Shown here piece by piece: positions 54,491 to 63,320 of a DNA stretch of 64,000 bases. Position 1 is the first letter of the stretch. The number at the start of each line of letters is the position of its first letter. Origin of the DNA: Candidatus Kapaibacterium sp. (lineage in GTDB: Bacteria; Bacteroidota; Ignavibacteria; Kapaibacteriales; Kapaibacteriaceae); NCBI GenBank assembly GCA_022842685.1, contig JALHPC010000004.1, positions 1-64,000 on the forward strand. The letters are read 5' to 3'. Position numbers and translations under genes: made by a program. Under the pieces are notes generated by a model. That model saw only the letters and a list, made by a program, of their open reading frames with translations, made no database searches and was not told the origin of the DNA.

Positions 54491-56776
54491 ATGCCGTCCA
54501 TGCCCGCTCGCCTCGTTCTTTTTGCCACGCTCGTTGTCCTTGTTGCTGGGACAGCCCTAACGGCTCGTGCTCAGCCGACGGTTGCCGTGTTTTGGAACGA
54601 GAATGATCGACGCGATCGCACGGTCGACTTTGGCGTTACCCTGGTGGGCTTGCCCGTGTCGCGGACGATTACGATCGAGAATAACGACAGCCGCGATGTG
54701 TCGATTCCGCTGTCTGTCGAGCCCTACTTCATCATCACCAACGACCCTTCGACGGGTGCCCAGCCGAACGACCCCAACAAGGAGGAGTTTGCAAGGGCCA
54801 CGGGTCTGCCGCTTGTTGTGCCCGCTGGTGAAGCGCGTACGCTGCGCCTAGATTTTTTGGCCTTTGCCAATCAACCCCTGCTGCCACCCGACGTGGTAAA
54901 CCAGGCCTTGCTTCGGTTGCGCATCGTCTATGCCGATGACATTGCCGGGAATGGTGTTGACGTGCAGTTCGTGCTACGCGGCCTGAAAACTCGGTCGATC
55001 TTGGCCTCCTCGAATAACACGATCAACTTCGACTCGGTCTACGTACCTCCGCGTCCCACGCCTCCGTCGCGGTCGTGGTCGGTCCAAAATGTCACCGACC
55101 AACCCATTGCCGTTAGCGACCAACGTCTAACTCTGTTGTCGAGCAGCGTTGGCGTCGACGAATTCGTCGTCGAGCGGTTCACTCAGCCCGTATTCGGTCC
55201 GCGGTCAACGCTGGAATGGGACGTGTCGTACAGCCCTGTAAACCGAGGCGCCGACAGCGCACGCTTTACCATTGTGTATCGACCACAACAGAGTGCGGGC
55301 ACCGACTCTGTCCACGTCCTCCTGCGTGGGATTGGCGTTGAGCAGCGCGTTGAACTGCTTACTGCCACCGGCGACATTTCGCCGGTGCGGCTTGCTGGCG
55401 ACACCATCGACTTCGGTGACGTCTCGGCCTTGGGCCCCGGATGCCGCGCACGGCTCATTCTGCGTAATCGTGGCAACCTGCGCATACACTCCACCCAAGA
55501 AGTTGTGCAAGGGGCACCGCGTGACGTTGCCGGTTTTGTGCTCGAACGGCCACTTGCAGTGGGAGGTACGGCCTTCGCCGTGGGCGCCGACGACACCGTC
55601 GACATTCGCTTTGCGCCCACCATTGCGGGAACCTATCGGGCGCGCTACGTTATCGAAACCGACTTGCATACCAGAGCCATCGCTGGCGTTCCCGACGGCG
55701 AGCAATCGATCGCGTTTATTCTTACTGGTACCGGGCGTCGACCTCAAATTGAACTGGCCTCGACGGTTGTGGACTTTGGCCCAATCGTGTTAATGCCTTC
55801 GTGTGACGCCGAGCAGCGACGCACACTCGACGTGCACAACCTAGGTAATGCCGAGTTGCGCATCGACAGCATTACCATTGACGGCGCGAACGACGCGCTG
55901 CGCGTCGTGCCATCCAATCTACGGCTACAGCCCGCCGAGCGGACCACGCTGTCGCTGAGTTTTTTGCCCGGCGGCCTAGGTGCCCGGCAATTAACCATGA
56001 ACGTTCACACCAACGCCGATGAACGCCCATTCGCCGTGCTGTGTACGGCCTTGGGCCTTCCGCCAGATACCACCGACGTGCGCACGCCAACCGTCGTACG
56101 GACGCGGCCCGGCACGTTGGTCGACATGCCCATCGCCGTTACAGCGCGTTCTGTTGGGCGAGCCGATCGCGCGACCTTTGTGCTTGCCTACGACCCCACG
56201 CTGCTGCGCTTTCGTACGACAGTTACCGCCGGTACGGCGTCGGCCACCGCCGTCGTTCGTTCTGCAGCCGAAGTTGTTCCCGGACGCCTACTCGTCGAAC
56301 TTGAGTCGCCAGGAGCGTTTCTTGCCAGCGACACTCTCGTGCGACTCGTCTTCGATACGTTTTTGGGCCAACGTGCCTCGACGCCCATATCTGTTGTTGC
56401 GTCACAGTCCCGCTTTGGCAGTGGCTCCTGCGACGACGTCCTCGTGATACGTCCAGCATCGGGAACGTATTCTACCGACTCCATCTGCGGCCTTGAATAC
56501 AAGACCGTCATCCCCAATGGCTTGGCCGTTGGGGTGACACCAAACCCATCAACAACGGTGGCTACCATTGTGCTATCGTCGGCTCGGCCCACAACGGCGC
56601 ACATCTCTGTGGTCGATCAAACGGGGCGTGAGTTCTGGCAAAGGGCTGCCATTGAACTTGGTGCCGATCTTACGATGATTCCCGTCGATGTTGCGGGCTT
56701 TGTGGCGGGGCAATACATGGTGGTTGTTACTGCCGGCTGGCAGCGCCACACGGTTCCAATGGTAGTCATGCCATGA
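54491..56776 (+). CDS. Secreted choice-of-anchor/HYDIN-like protein with T9SS tail
   Basis: I chose ATG 54491 (ATG 54500 is equally possible), giving about 761 residues with signal peptide MPSMPARLVLFATLVVLVAG and cleavage near ARAQ. An upstream in-frame TTG at 54431 is unlikely. The body has repeated Ig-like beta domains of the ASPM-SPD-2-Hydin/choice-of-anchor class, marked by FGxV...R.ITIENND, IDFGDVSALGPGCRARLILR, VVDFGPIVLMPSCDAEQRRT and SLSFLPGGLGARQLTMNVHT. The last 80 residues (GVTPNPSTTVATIVLSSARP ... GREFW ... GQYMVVVT) are a T9SS type A sorting domain. Its stop overlaps the next gene (ATGATG). Probably surface-attached; ligand unknown. Confidence 0.85.
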   Translation: MPSMPARLVLFATLVVLVAGTALTARAQPTVAVFWNENDRRDRTVDFGVTLVGLPVSRTITIENNDSRDVSIPLSVEPYFIITNDPSTGAQPNDPNKEEFARATGLPLVVPAGEARTLRLDFLAFANQPLLPPDVVNQALLRLRIVYADDIAGNGVDVQFVLRGLKTRSILASSNNTINFDSVYVPPRPTPPSRSWSVQNVTDQPIAVSDQRLTLLSSSVGVDEFVVERFTQPVFGPRSTLEWDVSYSPVNRGADSARFTIVYRPQQSAGTDSVHVLLRGIGVEQRVELLTATGDISPVRLAGDTIDFGDVSALGPGCRARLILRNRGNLRIHSTQEVVQGAPRDVAGFVLERPLAVGGTAFAVGADDTVDIRFAPTIAGTYRARYVIETDLHTRAIAGVPDGEQSIAFILTGTGRRPQIELASTVVDFGPIVLMPSCDAEQRRTLDVHNLGNAELRIDSITIDGANDALRVVPSNLRLQPAERTTLSLSFLPGGLGARQLTMNVHTNADERPFAVLCTALGLPPDTTDVRTPTVVRTRPGTLVDMPIAVTARSVGRADRATFVLAYDPTLLRFRTTVTAGTASATAVVRSAAEVVPGRLLVELESPGAFLASDTLVRLVFDTFLGQRASTPISVVASQSRFGSGSCDDVLVIRPASGTYSTDSICGLEYKTVIPNGLAVGVTPNPSTTVATIVLSSARPTTAHISVVDQTGREFWQRAAIELGADLTMIPVDVAGFVAGQYMVVVTAGWQRHTVPMVVMP

Positions 56777-57540
56777 TGCGCTACCTGCTTGCGGCTTGCC
56801 TATTTGCGGTGCCCCTTCTTGTTAAGAGTCAGGGCTTTGATTGGCAATACAGCGTACGGCAACCGTCGGCGCCACCTACCACGTTTCTAGGCTTCGAGGC
56901 GGGCTACGGCAGGGCTATGCATTCTGGAGGGCTAGAGTATGTAGAGCAGGTGCCGTGTTGCCAATTTGCTGCCGGCGAAGGCGTGCCGATGTGGCTAAGT
57001 GCGGTTGTTGAAACGTGGCAGCGTGGTGATGTGGCCTTGTGGGCGGGCGTGGGCTATGGCAACGTTACGGCTACGTTTGCCTCGGACGTTCAGGAATTCC
57101 CGTTGTATGATGGGCGAACCTTGCGCACCGAATATGCCTACAACACTGCCATGGGCTATTTGTCATTACAGGGTGGGCTTCGATTCCGTCCTCTTGCATC
57201 TAATGTCACGATAGGTGCGGCTTTACGACTAGGAACGCTCATTCACTCTTCGAGCACGCTCGAAGAGGTGGTGCTATCGCCCAGCGACTATCAGTTTACC
57301 ACCAACCCACCGTCGCAGCGCCACTTGGTGGATGCAGGCCGGACGGTAGCATCAGCGTCTGCCTTCCTTGCGTCGGTTGCTCTTACAGGGGGCTACGATA
57401 TATCGCTGGCGCGAGGCATGTATGTTACACCCACCATCGTGGTGGGGCTCCCGCTTACGACAACTGCGGCCAACGCCGACTGGCGCACGTTTGACGTAAG
57501 CTTTGCCCTACGATTCCTAACAGCATTTGGTTCGCCATAG
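56773..57540 (+). CDS. Predicted outer-membrane beta-barrel protein (255 aa)
   Basis: ATG 56773 overlaps the previous stop. Signal peptide MMRYLLAACLFAVPLLVKSQ. The mature protein shows strands of a small outer-membrane barrel: FLGFEAGYGRAMHSGGLEYV, ALWAGVGYGNVTATFAS, MGYLSLQGGLRFRPLASNVT, IGAALRLGTLIH, ALTGGYDISLARGMYVTPTI and a closing FDVSFALRFLTAFGSP. It carries one Cys-Cys pair (QVPCCQFAAGE). Coupling to a T9SS-tailed protein parallels the pair at 44840-46950, so the two barrels may play matching roles. No closer family is recognised. Confidence 0.72.
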   Translation: MMRYLLAACLFAVPLLVKSQGFDWQYSVRQPSAPPTTFLGFEAGYGRAMHSGGLEYVEQVPCCQFAAGEGVPMWLSAVVETWQRGDVALWAGVGYGNVTATFASDVQEFPLYDGRTLRTEYAYNTAMGYLSLQGGLRFRPLASNVTIGAALRLGTLIHSSSTLEEVVLSPSDYQFTTNPPSQRHLVDAGRTVASASAFLASVALTGGYDISLARGMYVTPTIVVGLPLTTTAANADWRTFDVSFALRFLTAFGSP

Positions 57541-57562
57541 GGCTTCGTTTCGTTCGATGGAC

Positions 57563-57570
57563 TATTTTTG
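57563..57570 (+). promoter_or_regulatory. Bacteroidota-type -7 box upstream of the DUF1573 gene
   Basis: TATTTTTG fits TAnnTTTG and would give a leader of about 75 bases before ATG 57654. No -33 element at usual spacing. Confidence 0.45.
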
Positions 57571-57653
57571 TTCTCAACACGTCATGACCAGCCGCCTGCA
57601 GCACAGCGTTGCAGCGGATTGATTCTACGATTCACTTTTTCGGGACATCTTCA

Positions 57654-58388
57654 ATGTTGCGTTCATTGTTAACACTTGCGGTTGCACTTGTCGCTTCGAC
57701 AGCTCTTTCGTTTGCGCAGGCCAAGTTCGAAGTTGTAGGTGGCGAAACCTACGATTGGGGTAAGGTAAAGCCGCCCACAGGTGGCTATCTTGAAGGTACC
57801 ATCAAGATGAAGAACGTTGGCAAGGGTGGCCTTATCAAGCTGCTCGAAATCAAGCCCGGCTGCGGTTGTACCAAGACGGATCCCGACAGGCTTGAGATGA
57901 GCGCCGGCGAGGTAAGCTCGATGAACGTCAAGCTGAACATCAGCCCCACGCAGAATGGACTTGTAAGCAAGAGCATCACCGTGAAGTATACGGATGGTGT
58001 TGACACCACAACAACGTGGCTTCACTTGCGCGCCGACATTCAGCGCGCCGTATCGATTTCGCCGCAGACGTACTTCTCACTTGTCGACATGCGCATTGGC
58101 GTCGAAGCCAGCGCATCGCTCTCGATCGCCAACAACGGCGACGGCCCGATTACCTTCTCGAATTTTGTTGCCGACAACGGTGTATCGCTAAATACAACTG
58201 GCAAACGCACACTGAAGCCAGGCGAGAAATTTGACCTTGTGATCAAGACAATTCCTGGCAAGTCTGGTTCCTTCAATGCCAAGGTGAGCTTTGTAACTGA
58301 CCATCCCGACCATGCAAGTGTAGAGCTGCCTGTGTATGGCCACGTGATGGAAAGCACGTCGCCGGTATTCCAAAAAGAATCCAAGTAA
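57654..58388 (+). CDS. DUF1573 domain secreted protein
   Basis: ATG 57654 gives 244 residues with signal peptide MLRSLLTLAVALVASTALSF and cleavage near AQA; the earlier in-frame TTG at 57609 is less likely. The mature part starts with the DUF1573 pattern YDWGKVKPPTGGYLEGTIKM and IKPGCGCTKTDPDRLEMSAG, where the CGCT motif is the family mark, then a second Ig-like beta domain (SLSIANNGDGPITFSNFVAD). DUF1573 proteins are common Bacteroidota envelope proteins of unknown function. It has its own -7 box candidate. A short GCGCT-TTCG-AGCGC hairpin at 58389-58402 follows the stop. Confidence 0.88.
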   Translation: MLRSLLTLAVALVASTALSFAQAKFEVVGGETYDWGKVKPPTGGYLEGTIKMKNVGKGGLIKLLEIKPGCGCTKTDPDRLEMSAGEVSSMNVKLNISPTQNGLVSKSITVKYTDGVDTTTTWLHLRADIQRAVSISPQTYFSLVDMRIGVEASASLSIANNGDGPITFSNFVADNGVSLNTTGKRTLKPGEKFDLVIKTIPGKSGSFNAKVSFVTDHPDHASVELPVYGHVMESTSPVFQKESK

Positions 58389-58418
58389 GCGCTTTCGAGC
58401 GCCTCGTTAGCCGCCGGC

Positions 58419-59672
58419 ATGAATTCCTCGGCCATCAATGTTCTTGCAGTGCCCCTTATCGGAGTGCGCAAGATGGTGGCGGCGGTGTTCATGCTGGCGG
58501 TTTTCGTTTGTGCACGTGCACAAGAGCCCTGGCAGGCATCAATCGTTGCTAGCTGTGGACAGTCGCCACAATCGATAAATCGTATCGTCGTGCTGGGCGA
58601 TACCCTGATAGCAGCAACGACGGCCTGTGGACCGCTTCAATCTGTTGATGGCGGCTTGTCGTGGGGACCACATCCTGCGGGACCGCTACGCGATACGGCT
58701 ACGCTCGAGCCGCAGCCAATGTACAGCGTGATAGTATGGAACGGCAACCTGTGGGCGTCGTTTGGCGACGAGGGAGTATTCCTGCTTCGGGATGGAACAT
58801 GGTTGCATGTTCCGGGCATACCGCCGGCTGTGATTGTGCGTGTGCTAGAGCACGACACGGCCACAGGCGTCCTGTATGCGGGTTCGCAAGCGTATGGTCT
58901 GTATGCGTTCGATGAGTCGATTCAGGAGTTTGTACGGCTGCGCGATGTAGACCTGTTTGAATCCACGACCGTGAACGTATTTGCGAATACGCGCCGCGGC
59001 TTTATGATGGGCACAGCCAAGAACGGCTTGGTCCGCATTGGTGGCACGAACAAGCCGTATCAGACCGATAATCGTGGTTTCCCGTTCGACCCTATCTCTA
59101 CGCACGCCATCGTCGAATCTGCCGATGGTTGGCAGGTGGCCAATACGCTGCCCTTCAGCGTAGCGGGCGGCATGTATGTGCGTGGGCCCGGCAGCGAAGT
59201 GTGGAAGCTGTTTAATGACGGCATTGACAAGTACCTTGCCTTTGCGTTTGACGTTGTGGCCAGCGGGCGCACGTTTGTGCTTTCTACAGGTTACAAGTCG
59301 GCCCTTGGTGTGTTTACGTGGGCTGCTCCGCAGCTTGAGTGGTTGCCCTGGAATGACGGACTTACCGACCTGGAAGTAAGCTCTCTTGCCGTCGTTACGA
59401 CGTCAGGCGGGCATCGCCGTATCGTGGCTGGCACCCGGTCTGGCCGCATGTTTGTGCGCCCCGAACCCACCACAAGTACGTCGGTTTCTAGCACTACGCC
59501 ACCGCCCTCGAGTAAGGGGCATTGTGTAACCATGGCCGATATACGCGCCATGGGGAGCGACACGATGTGGTTCGACCTGCAGGGGCGTCGAATCGAAGCG
59601 CCGGCGCTTCGCGCCGGTGTTGCCGTTATGGTTGCCGGCGGCAGTCGCAGCTTGGTGTTCGTTACCGAGTAA
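58419..59672 (+). CDS. Secreted propeller-like protein with BNR-type repeat
   Basis: A 417-residue secreted protein. ATG 58419 and ATG 58473 both lead into the signal segment MVAAVFMLAVFVCARAQ; I keep the longer form. Repeats of the beta-propeller kind are visible (NRIVVLGDTLIAATTACGPL, QSVDGGLSWGPHP, GVLYAGSQAYGLYAFDESIQ), with SVDGGLSWG close to the BNR/Asp-box signature. The C-terminal 45 residues (DTMWFDLQGRRIEAPALRAG then VAVMVAGGSRSLVFVTE) look like the second half of a T9SS sorting domain, so secretion by that route is possible. The last 11 bases overlap the convergent lytic transglycosylase gene. Ligand unknown. Confidence 0.75.
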   Translation: MNSSAINVLAVPLIGVRKMVAAVFMLAVFVCARAQEPWQASIVASCGQSPQSINRIVVLGDTLIAATTACGPLQSVDGGLSWGPHPAGPLRDTATLEPQPMYSVIVWNGNLWASFGDEGVFLLRDGTWLHVPGIPPAVIVRVLEHDTATGVLYAGSQAYGLYAFDESIQEFVRLRDVDLFESTTVNVFANTRRGFMMGTAKNGLVRIGGTNKPYQTDNRGFPFDPISTHAIVESADGWQVANTLPFSVAGGMYVRGPGSEVWKLFNDGIDKYLAFAFDVVASGRTFVLSTGYKSALGVFTWAAPQLEWLPWNDGLTDLEVSSLAVVTTSGGHRRIVAGTRSGRMFVRPEPTTSTSVSSTTPPPSSKGHCVTMADIRAMGSDTMWFDLQGRRIEAPALRAGVAVMVAGGSRSLVFVTE

Positions 59673-60579
59673 CCGGCGTCTTCGCCGCGGGAACGTCGAT
59701 TACCCATAGGTGTCCCTTGGGCGGCGCCGGTAACGCCCGCTTTAGTATCCACGGGTTCAGCAGCTTCACGTCCTTATACGTGGTGCCCTGTTCCACAGCC
59801 CATTCTGCAATGCTCGCGATGCCCCCTTCAACAGGAATGGGGCGAGAGGGCGACGGCGTGTACATGGCGGCAGACGGCAACGTAATGCCGTACGATGCCG
59901 ACTGTTCCATGAGGTGCTTGATGATGGCAATGCGCAGAATGTAGCGCGAGGTTTCTTCGTTGAGGAACAGGTCGTAGTAGTTATGAGCCGACTGATAGCG
60001 CTGGTTTTCGGCAAGGTTCTCATGTCCCATGTTATAGCCGGCGGCGGCGGTAGTCCACGACCCTGTTTGCTTGAAACCCTGGTGCAGATACTTAATGGCG
60101 GCTGCTGTGCTACGTTCGGGATGGCGGCGCTCATCGACGTCGTCGGTAACAACAAGGCCCATGGCCTTTGCAGTGGCGGGTATAAACTGCCACAGGCCTA
60201 CGGCGTCCTTCGGCGAGCGTGCCATAAAGAGGGCACTCTCGGCTACAGAGATGTATTTAAGGTCGTCGGGCACGCCCGACTCGCGCAACAGGCGCTCATA
60301 GAGCGGGAAGTAACGCCCGGCGCGCTTTAGGTACAGAATAATCTGGCCAGGGGTTTGTAGGTTGACGTAGAACTCACGTTCGGCACGTTCGCGCACCTCG
60401 GGGATGTGTAGGGGAACCTCTTCGCCACAAAACGTAAGGCGTTCTGGAAGCGTCCACGTGGCAATGGGTAGCACGTCAGACGCAGGCGGCACCGTGGTGC
60501 GCACGTCTTCGGCACAGGCGTACAAGGCGAGGGTGGCTAGACAGCCAAGGAGGGGTCGAGAGTAACGTAGGTATGGCAC
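59662..60579 (-). CDS. Lytic transglycosylase, probable lipoprotein
   Basis: Cuts peptidoglycan with formation of 1,6-anhydromuramic ends. The SLT domain is marked by KYISVAESALFMARSPKDAV then GLWQFIPATAKAMGL, with the catalytic Glu in AESAL, and by AAAGYNMGHENLAENQ. I chose GTG 60579 (305 residues), which gives MPYLRYSRPLLGCLATLALY then ACAED, a lipobox-like end; the open frame extends to 60636. It most resembles the MltD group, though no LysM repeats are present. The start overlaps the upstream ABC ATPase gene by 43 bases. Confidence 0.85.
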   Translation of the reverse strand: MPYLRYSRPLLGCLATLALYACAEDVRTTVPPASDVLPIATWTLPERLTFCGEEVPLHIPEVRERAEREFYVNLQTPGQIILYLKRAGRYFPLYERLLRESGVPDDLKYISVAESALFMARSPKDAVGLWQFIPATAKAMGLVVTDDVDERRHPERSTAAAIKYLHQGFKQTGSWTTAAAGYNMGHENLAENQRYQSAHNYYDLFLNEETSRYILRIAIIKHLMEQSASYGITLPSAAMYTPSPSRPIPVEGGIASIAEWAVEQGTTYKDVKLLNPWILKRALPAPPKGHLWVIDVPAAKTPVTR

Positions 60580-61175
60580 AGTTGCAGTTCGCGTTCGTCG
60601 TTCGAGGCAAGAATAACGAATCCTCCGTTGTTGCACTGCATAGCCACGACGCGCTCGATGGCGGCACGGCCGTCGGCATCGAGCGTTACCCCTGGTTCGT
60701 CAAGGATGAGAGCCACTGGATCGAGACTAATGGCCAAGGCAAGAGCAACGCGCTGGCGCTGACCCGATGAAAGTTCACGCACCAACGTGCGGGGGCGAAT
60801 GCGCAGGCCCACAGCGTCGAAACACTCGGCGCTACGCTGCATGGGCAGACGACGCCCCGCAAGGCGCGCATGCATCGCCAGGAGCTCTGCCGGCGTAAAC
60901 TCGTCGTATAACTGCAAGTAGGGCGCTACGAAGCCGATGTGGTGGGCAATGGTCTCGCGGGGGACAAAGGTTCCGCTGGTTTGAAGTGATACGGTGCCAG
61001 CGTCGGGACGTAAGACGCCGGCCAGCATGCGTACTAACGTGGACTTGCCCGAGCCGTTGGCTCCACGAATTCCAAGGGCCGAGCCCCCTTCGACGTGCAG
61101 ACTTACATCACGCACAACGGCTGTTCCGTTGTACGACTTGTGCAGGTTGTCGGCGCGAAGGTTACCCCTACTCAT
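60537..61175 (-). CDS. ABC transporter ATP-binding protein, CcmA-like
   Basis: A 212-residue single ATPase domain with Walker A GANGSGKST (38-46), signature LSSGQRQR, Walker B and neighbours ALILDEPGVTLD, and a late ILASNDERELQ replacing the usual H-loop histidine context. The short length and the LSSGQRQRVALAL stretch recall CcmA, the heme-exporter ATPase of cytochrome c maturation, but no ccmB, ccmC or any permease lies nearby, so the partner is unknown. The H-loop His seems to be replaced by Asn (SND), common in CcmA-like proteins. It overlaps the metalloprotease gene upstream by four bases and the transglycosylase downstream. Confidence 0.82.
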   Translation of the reverse strand: MSRGNLRADNLHKSYNGTAVVRDVSLHVEGGSALGIRGANGSGKSTLVRMLAGVLRPDAGTVSLQTSGTFVPRETIAHHIGFVAPYLQLYDEFTPAELLAMHARLAGRRLPMQRSAECFDAVGLRIRPRTLVRELSSGQRQRVALALAISLDPVALILDEPGVTLDADGRAAIERVVAMQCNNGGFVILASNDERELQLCHTYVTLDPSLAV

Positions 61176-62797
61176 TCAACCGCTACCTTGTGGCGGGTTG
61201 TAGTGCCGGCAACGTCCACCACGGCTATGTAGACGGCAGGCCGTAACGTCGCTGGTACGTCGATAGCTGCTACGATGGCCGACCCCTGTAGTCGAAGCGG
61301 CACAACGCTTACGCTAAGTAGCGCCATCGACGCATTGTAGAGCCGCACGGTTGCCTCTTCGCCAATGCTTCCCCCATCCGTTGGTAGGTATAACGTCTGG
61401 TGAACTCCCACCTTTACCGGCATTGGAAAGGGGGCACCGGTTGAACGCGTGGCGATGCCATCGACGAAGGTGCAGTGGCTAGGTCCAGTAACGTCGACAG
61501 ACCACGTGGTTCCGGTTATCGGCATGCCTTGCTGCGAGCGCTCGGCAAGGCGGACCGAGAACACGGCCGACTCGTCGTGGGGGCTGCCAATGGCTGCGAG
61601 ATTGGTATTTGTTAGCAGCAGTGAGACCACCGACGGCGTGGATTGCCCAGGCACCGTCCAGCGCAGGGCTGCAACCTCAAAGGGTTGCAAGGATGGAGCT
61701 GCAAGGGCCGACGGTGGCTGAGCCACATCGTCGATACGAAGCGTGATTTCGCGAAGCAGGTGGGCGTCGGGTAGGGCCTCGTTAACGACACCACGTTGGC
61801 CGGTACGGTAGAGCACGCCAAGGGCGCGACAAAACCGCTCGGTAAACGACGGCCCAACGTCGGTACAGGCAGCAAACAGTGCCGCATAGGGCTTCTCGCC
61901 GTTAGCGATGCGTTCCCACGTTCGGCGCATTGGTACGTCGCCACCGTCAAGCGCAAGAACGTTGCCAAACCATCCCCAGGCATAGCCGTTGCTCGACGTG
62001 GTACGCGAAAAAGGGAAGCCGTCGGGACGCAACAACAGGGCGTTGAGGTAGACAGCCCAGTCGCGGATTGCGGGGTAGCAGCGTAGCTCCATCCACGTGG
62101 CCGACATCTCGTAAATCATCGTTTGTTCGACGCCAAACGAATAGGAGCCGATTTGTATTACGTGCGACAGCTCGTGCGCGCACGTGGCTCGCAATGCGTC
62201 GGTGCCAAAGGTGGCAAAGGGCGCGATGCCTTGCCGGTTCCTGTCTGTCGCAGCAAAGTCGTTGTCAACCTCCATAAAGCAGGTGTATCGACTCGTGGTG
62301 GCAGTCGACGACAGTAGTTTGTCGGTCCTCGTGATACCGTAAATGCCGCTTCCGGTCGAGCCGGCGCGTGAAAGGTCGAGCAGGTAGACGTCGATGGCCT
62401 TCGAGCCACCGGCGCCGTCGTCGGGTGGTGGCGGGCGCAGCCCTACGTCGTTTACCTGCACGTTGAGTGCAAACAGCATACTTTCGAGGGCGATTTCAGC
62501 GTAATCCGGAACACCATTTGCATTGGTGTCAGCAACAGGAACAGCGTTCGGCCCATTCCTGGTAAAGTGAATACGGAATATACCGTTGGGGTCTTCAAGG
62601 AACTCATCGAGTCCCGTAGGGCGCTCTGTAAGAATTGCCGCTGGCTGGCCCGGCTGCGTGCTCATCCGCTGGACGGCTGCTTCATAAAAGCCGCATCGCG
62701 TAGGCAGGTTGTTGTCGGACGCATGTAGACCGACGCCCCCTGTCAGGACAGCAAGGCAAACGAACGAAAGGGGCAGTAGGGCCTGCCGGAAGCGCAT
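61172..62797 (-). CDS. Secreted MXAN_6640-family putative metalloprotease
   Basis: A 541-residue secreted protein with signal peptide MRFRQALLPLSFVCLAVLTG. The conserved core has DTNANGVPDYAEIALESMLF (calcium-loop-like), AIDVYLLDLS, then the zinc motif CAHELSHVIQIGSY (HExxH with both histidines and the glutamate) and EMSATWMELRCYPAIRDW, where a further metal ligand is expected. This layout is that of the MXAN_6640 family. The C-terminal 150 residues are beta-sandwich-like and may hold a weak T9SS tail (ATVRLYNASMALLSVSVVPL). Substrate unknown. It is coupled to the ABC gene downstream, and 17 bases separate it from the FN3-like gene. Confidence 0.82.
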   Translation of the reverse strand: MRFRQALLPLSFVCLAVLTGGVGLHASDNNLPTRCGFYEAAVQRMSTQPGQPAAILTERPTGLDEFLEDPNGIFRIHFTRNGPNAVPVADTNANGVPDYAEIALESMLFALNVQVNDVGLRPPPPDDGAGGSKAIDVYLLDLSRAGSTGSGIYGITRTDKLLSSTATTSRYTCFMEVDNDFAATDRNRQGIAPFATFGTDALRATCAHELSHVIQIGSYSFGVEQTMIYEMSATWMELRCYPAIRDWAVYLNALLLRPDGFPFSRTTSSNGYAWGWFGNVLALDGGDVPMRRTWERIANGEKPYAALFAACTDVGPSFTERFCRALGVLYRTGQRGVVNEALPDAHLLREITLRIDDVAQPPSALAAPSLQPFEVAALRWTVPGQSTPSVVSLLLTNTNLAAIGSPHDESAVFSVRLAERSQQGMPITGTTWSVDVTGPSHCTFVDGIATRSTGAPFPMPVKVGVHQTLYLPTDGGSIGEEATVRLYNASMALLSVSVVPLRLQGSAIVAAIDVPATLRPAVYIAVVDVAGTTTRHKVAVE

Positions 62798-62814
62798 AGG
62801 GGTAGCGTCCGCCG

Positions 62815-63234
62815 TTAGCGGAACATTTCCTTAATCATGCCCCACGTGCGTTTGATGCTGCTAACAGAGTGTGTAACGGCAACGCTGTTGGAGTAGGTAT
62901 AGGACCTATCGGGGCGAACAAGTTTGAGGCGGTACTGAAGTTGGTTGTTCTGAATCTCATTCGAGCCATCGCCCTTGGCGAACACGTCTTCGTCGACATA
63001 GGAGTGAACTTGGCTGGCACCACGAGCGGGTACCGTTGAGACAAAACGAAAGACGTTATCGGAGCCGGCGCGCTCGACCTCGAAGGAGCTTAGAGCTGCG
63101 TCCGACGACGTGCGCCATTCGATGGTAACGGATGCTCCGGTGGAGCGGGCGGTAAACGACTGGAGGAGCGACTCGACCGCATAGGCGGTAGAGACGAGCA
63201 AGACCAGGGCGCAAAGGAAAGAGAACGTTCGCAT
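62815..63234 (-). CDS. Small secreted fibronectin type III-like protein
   Basis: A 139-residue protein with signal peptide MRTFSFLCALVLLVSTAYAV. The rest is a single FN3-like domain: FTARSTGASVTIEWRTSSDA, FEVERAG, VSTVPARGASQVHSYVDEDV, LQYRLKLVRPDRSYTYSNSV, followed by a short basic tail (IKRTWGMIKEMFR). This one-domain form is often found in Bacteroidota envelope gene clusters; partner unknown. It heads the minus-strand run with the metalloprotease, and a -7 box lies only five bases before its start codon. Confidence 0.75.
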   Translation of the reverse strand: MRTFSFLCALVLLVSTAYAVESLLQSFTARSTGASVTIEWRTSSDAALSSFEVERAGSDNVFRFVSTVPARGASQVHSYVDEDVFAKGDGSNEIQNNQLQYRLKLVRPDRSYTYSNSVAVTHSVSSIKRTWGMIKEMFR

Positions 63235-63239
63235 TGGCT

Positions 63240-63247
63240 CAAATGTA
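63240..63247 (-). promoter_or_regulatory. Bacteroidota-type -7 box next to the FN3-like gene start
   Basis: Minus strand TACATTTG, identical to the box before sdhC. The ATG begins five bases downstream, so transcription from it would start at or very near the start codon and give a leaderless or nearly leaderless mRNA. Confidence 0.35.
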
Positions 63248-63320
63248 CGGCAAACACATCATTTAGGCAATGACGTAAGGATAATGTTCGAGAAACACTG
63301 TACGGGCAATTGGCGTGCCA

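Noticed and set aside
59595..59610. Perfect 16-base palindrome GAAGCGCCGGCGCTTC
   Set aside because: It lies within codons of the propeller-like gene, away from any gene end, with no T tract; it is probably a codon-driven coincidence.
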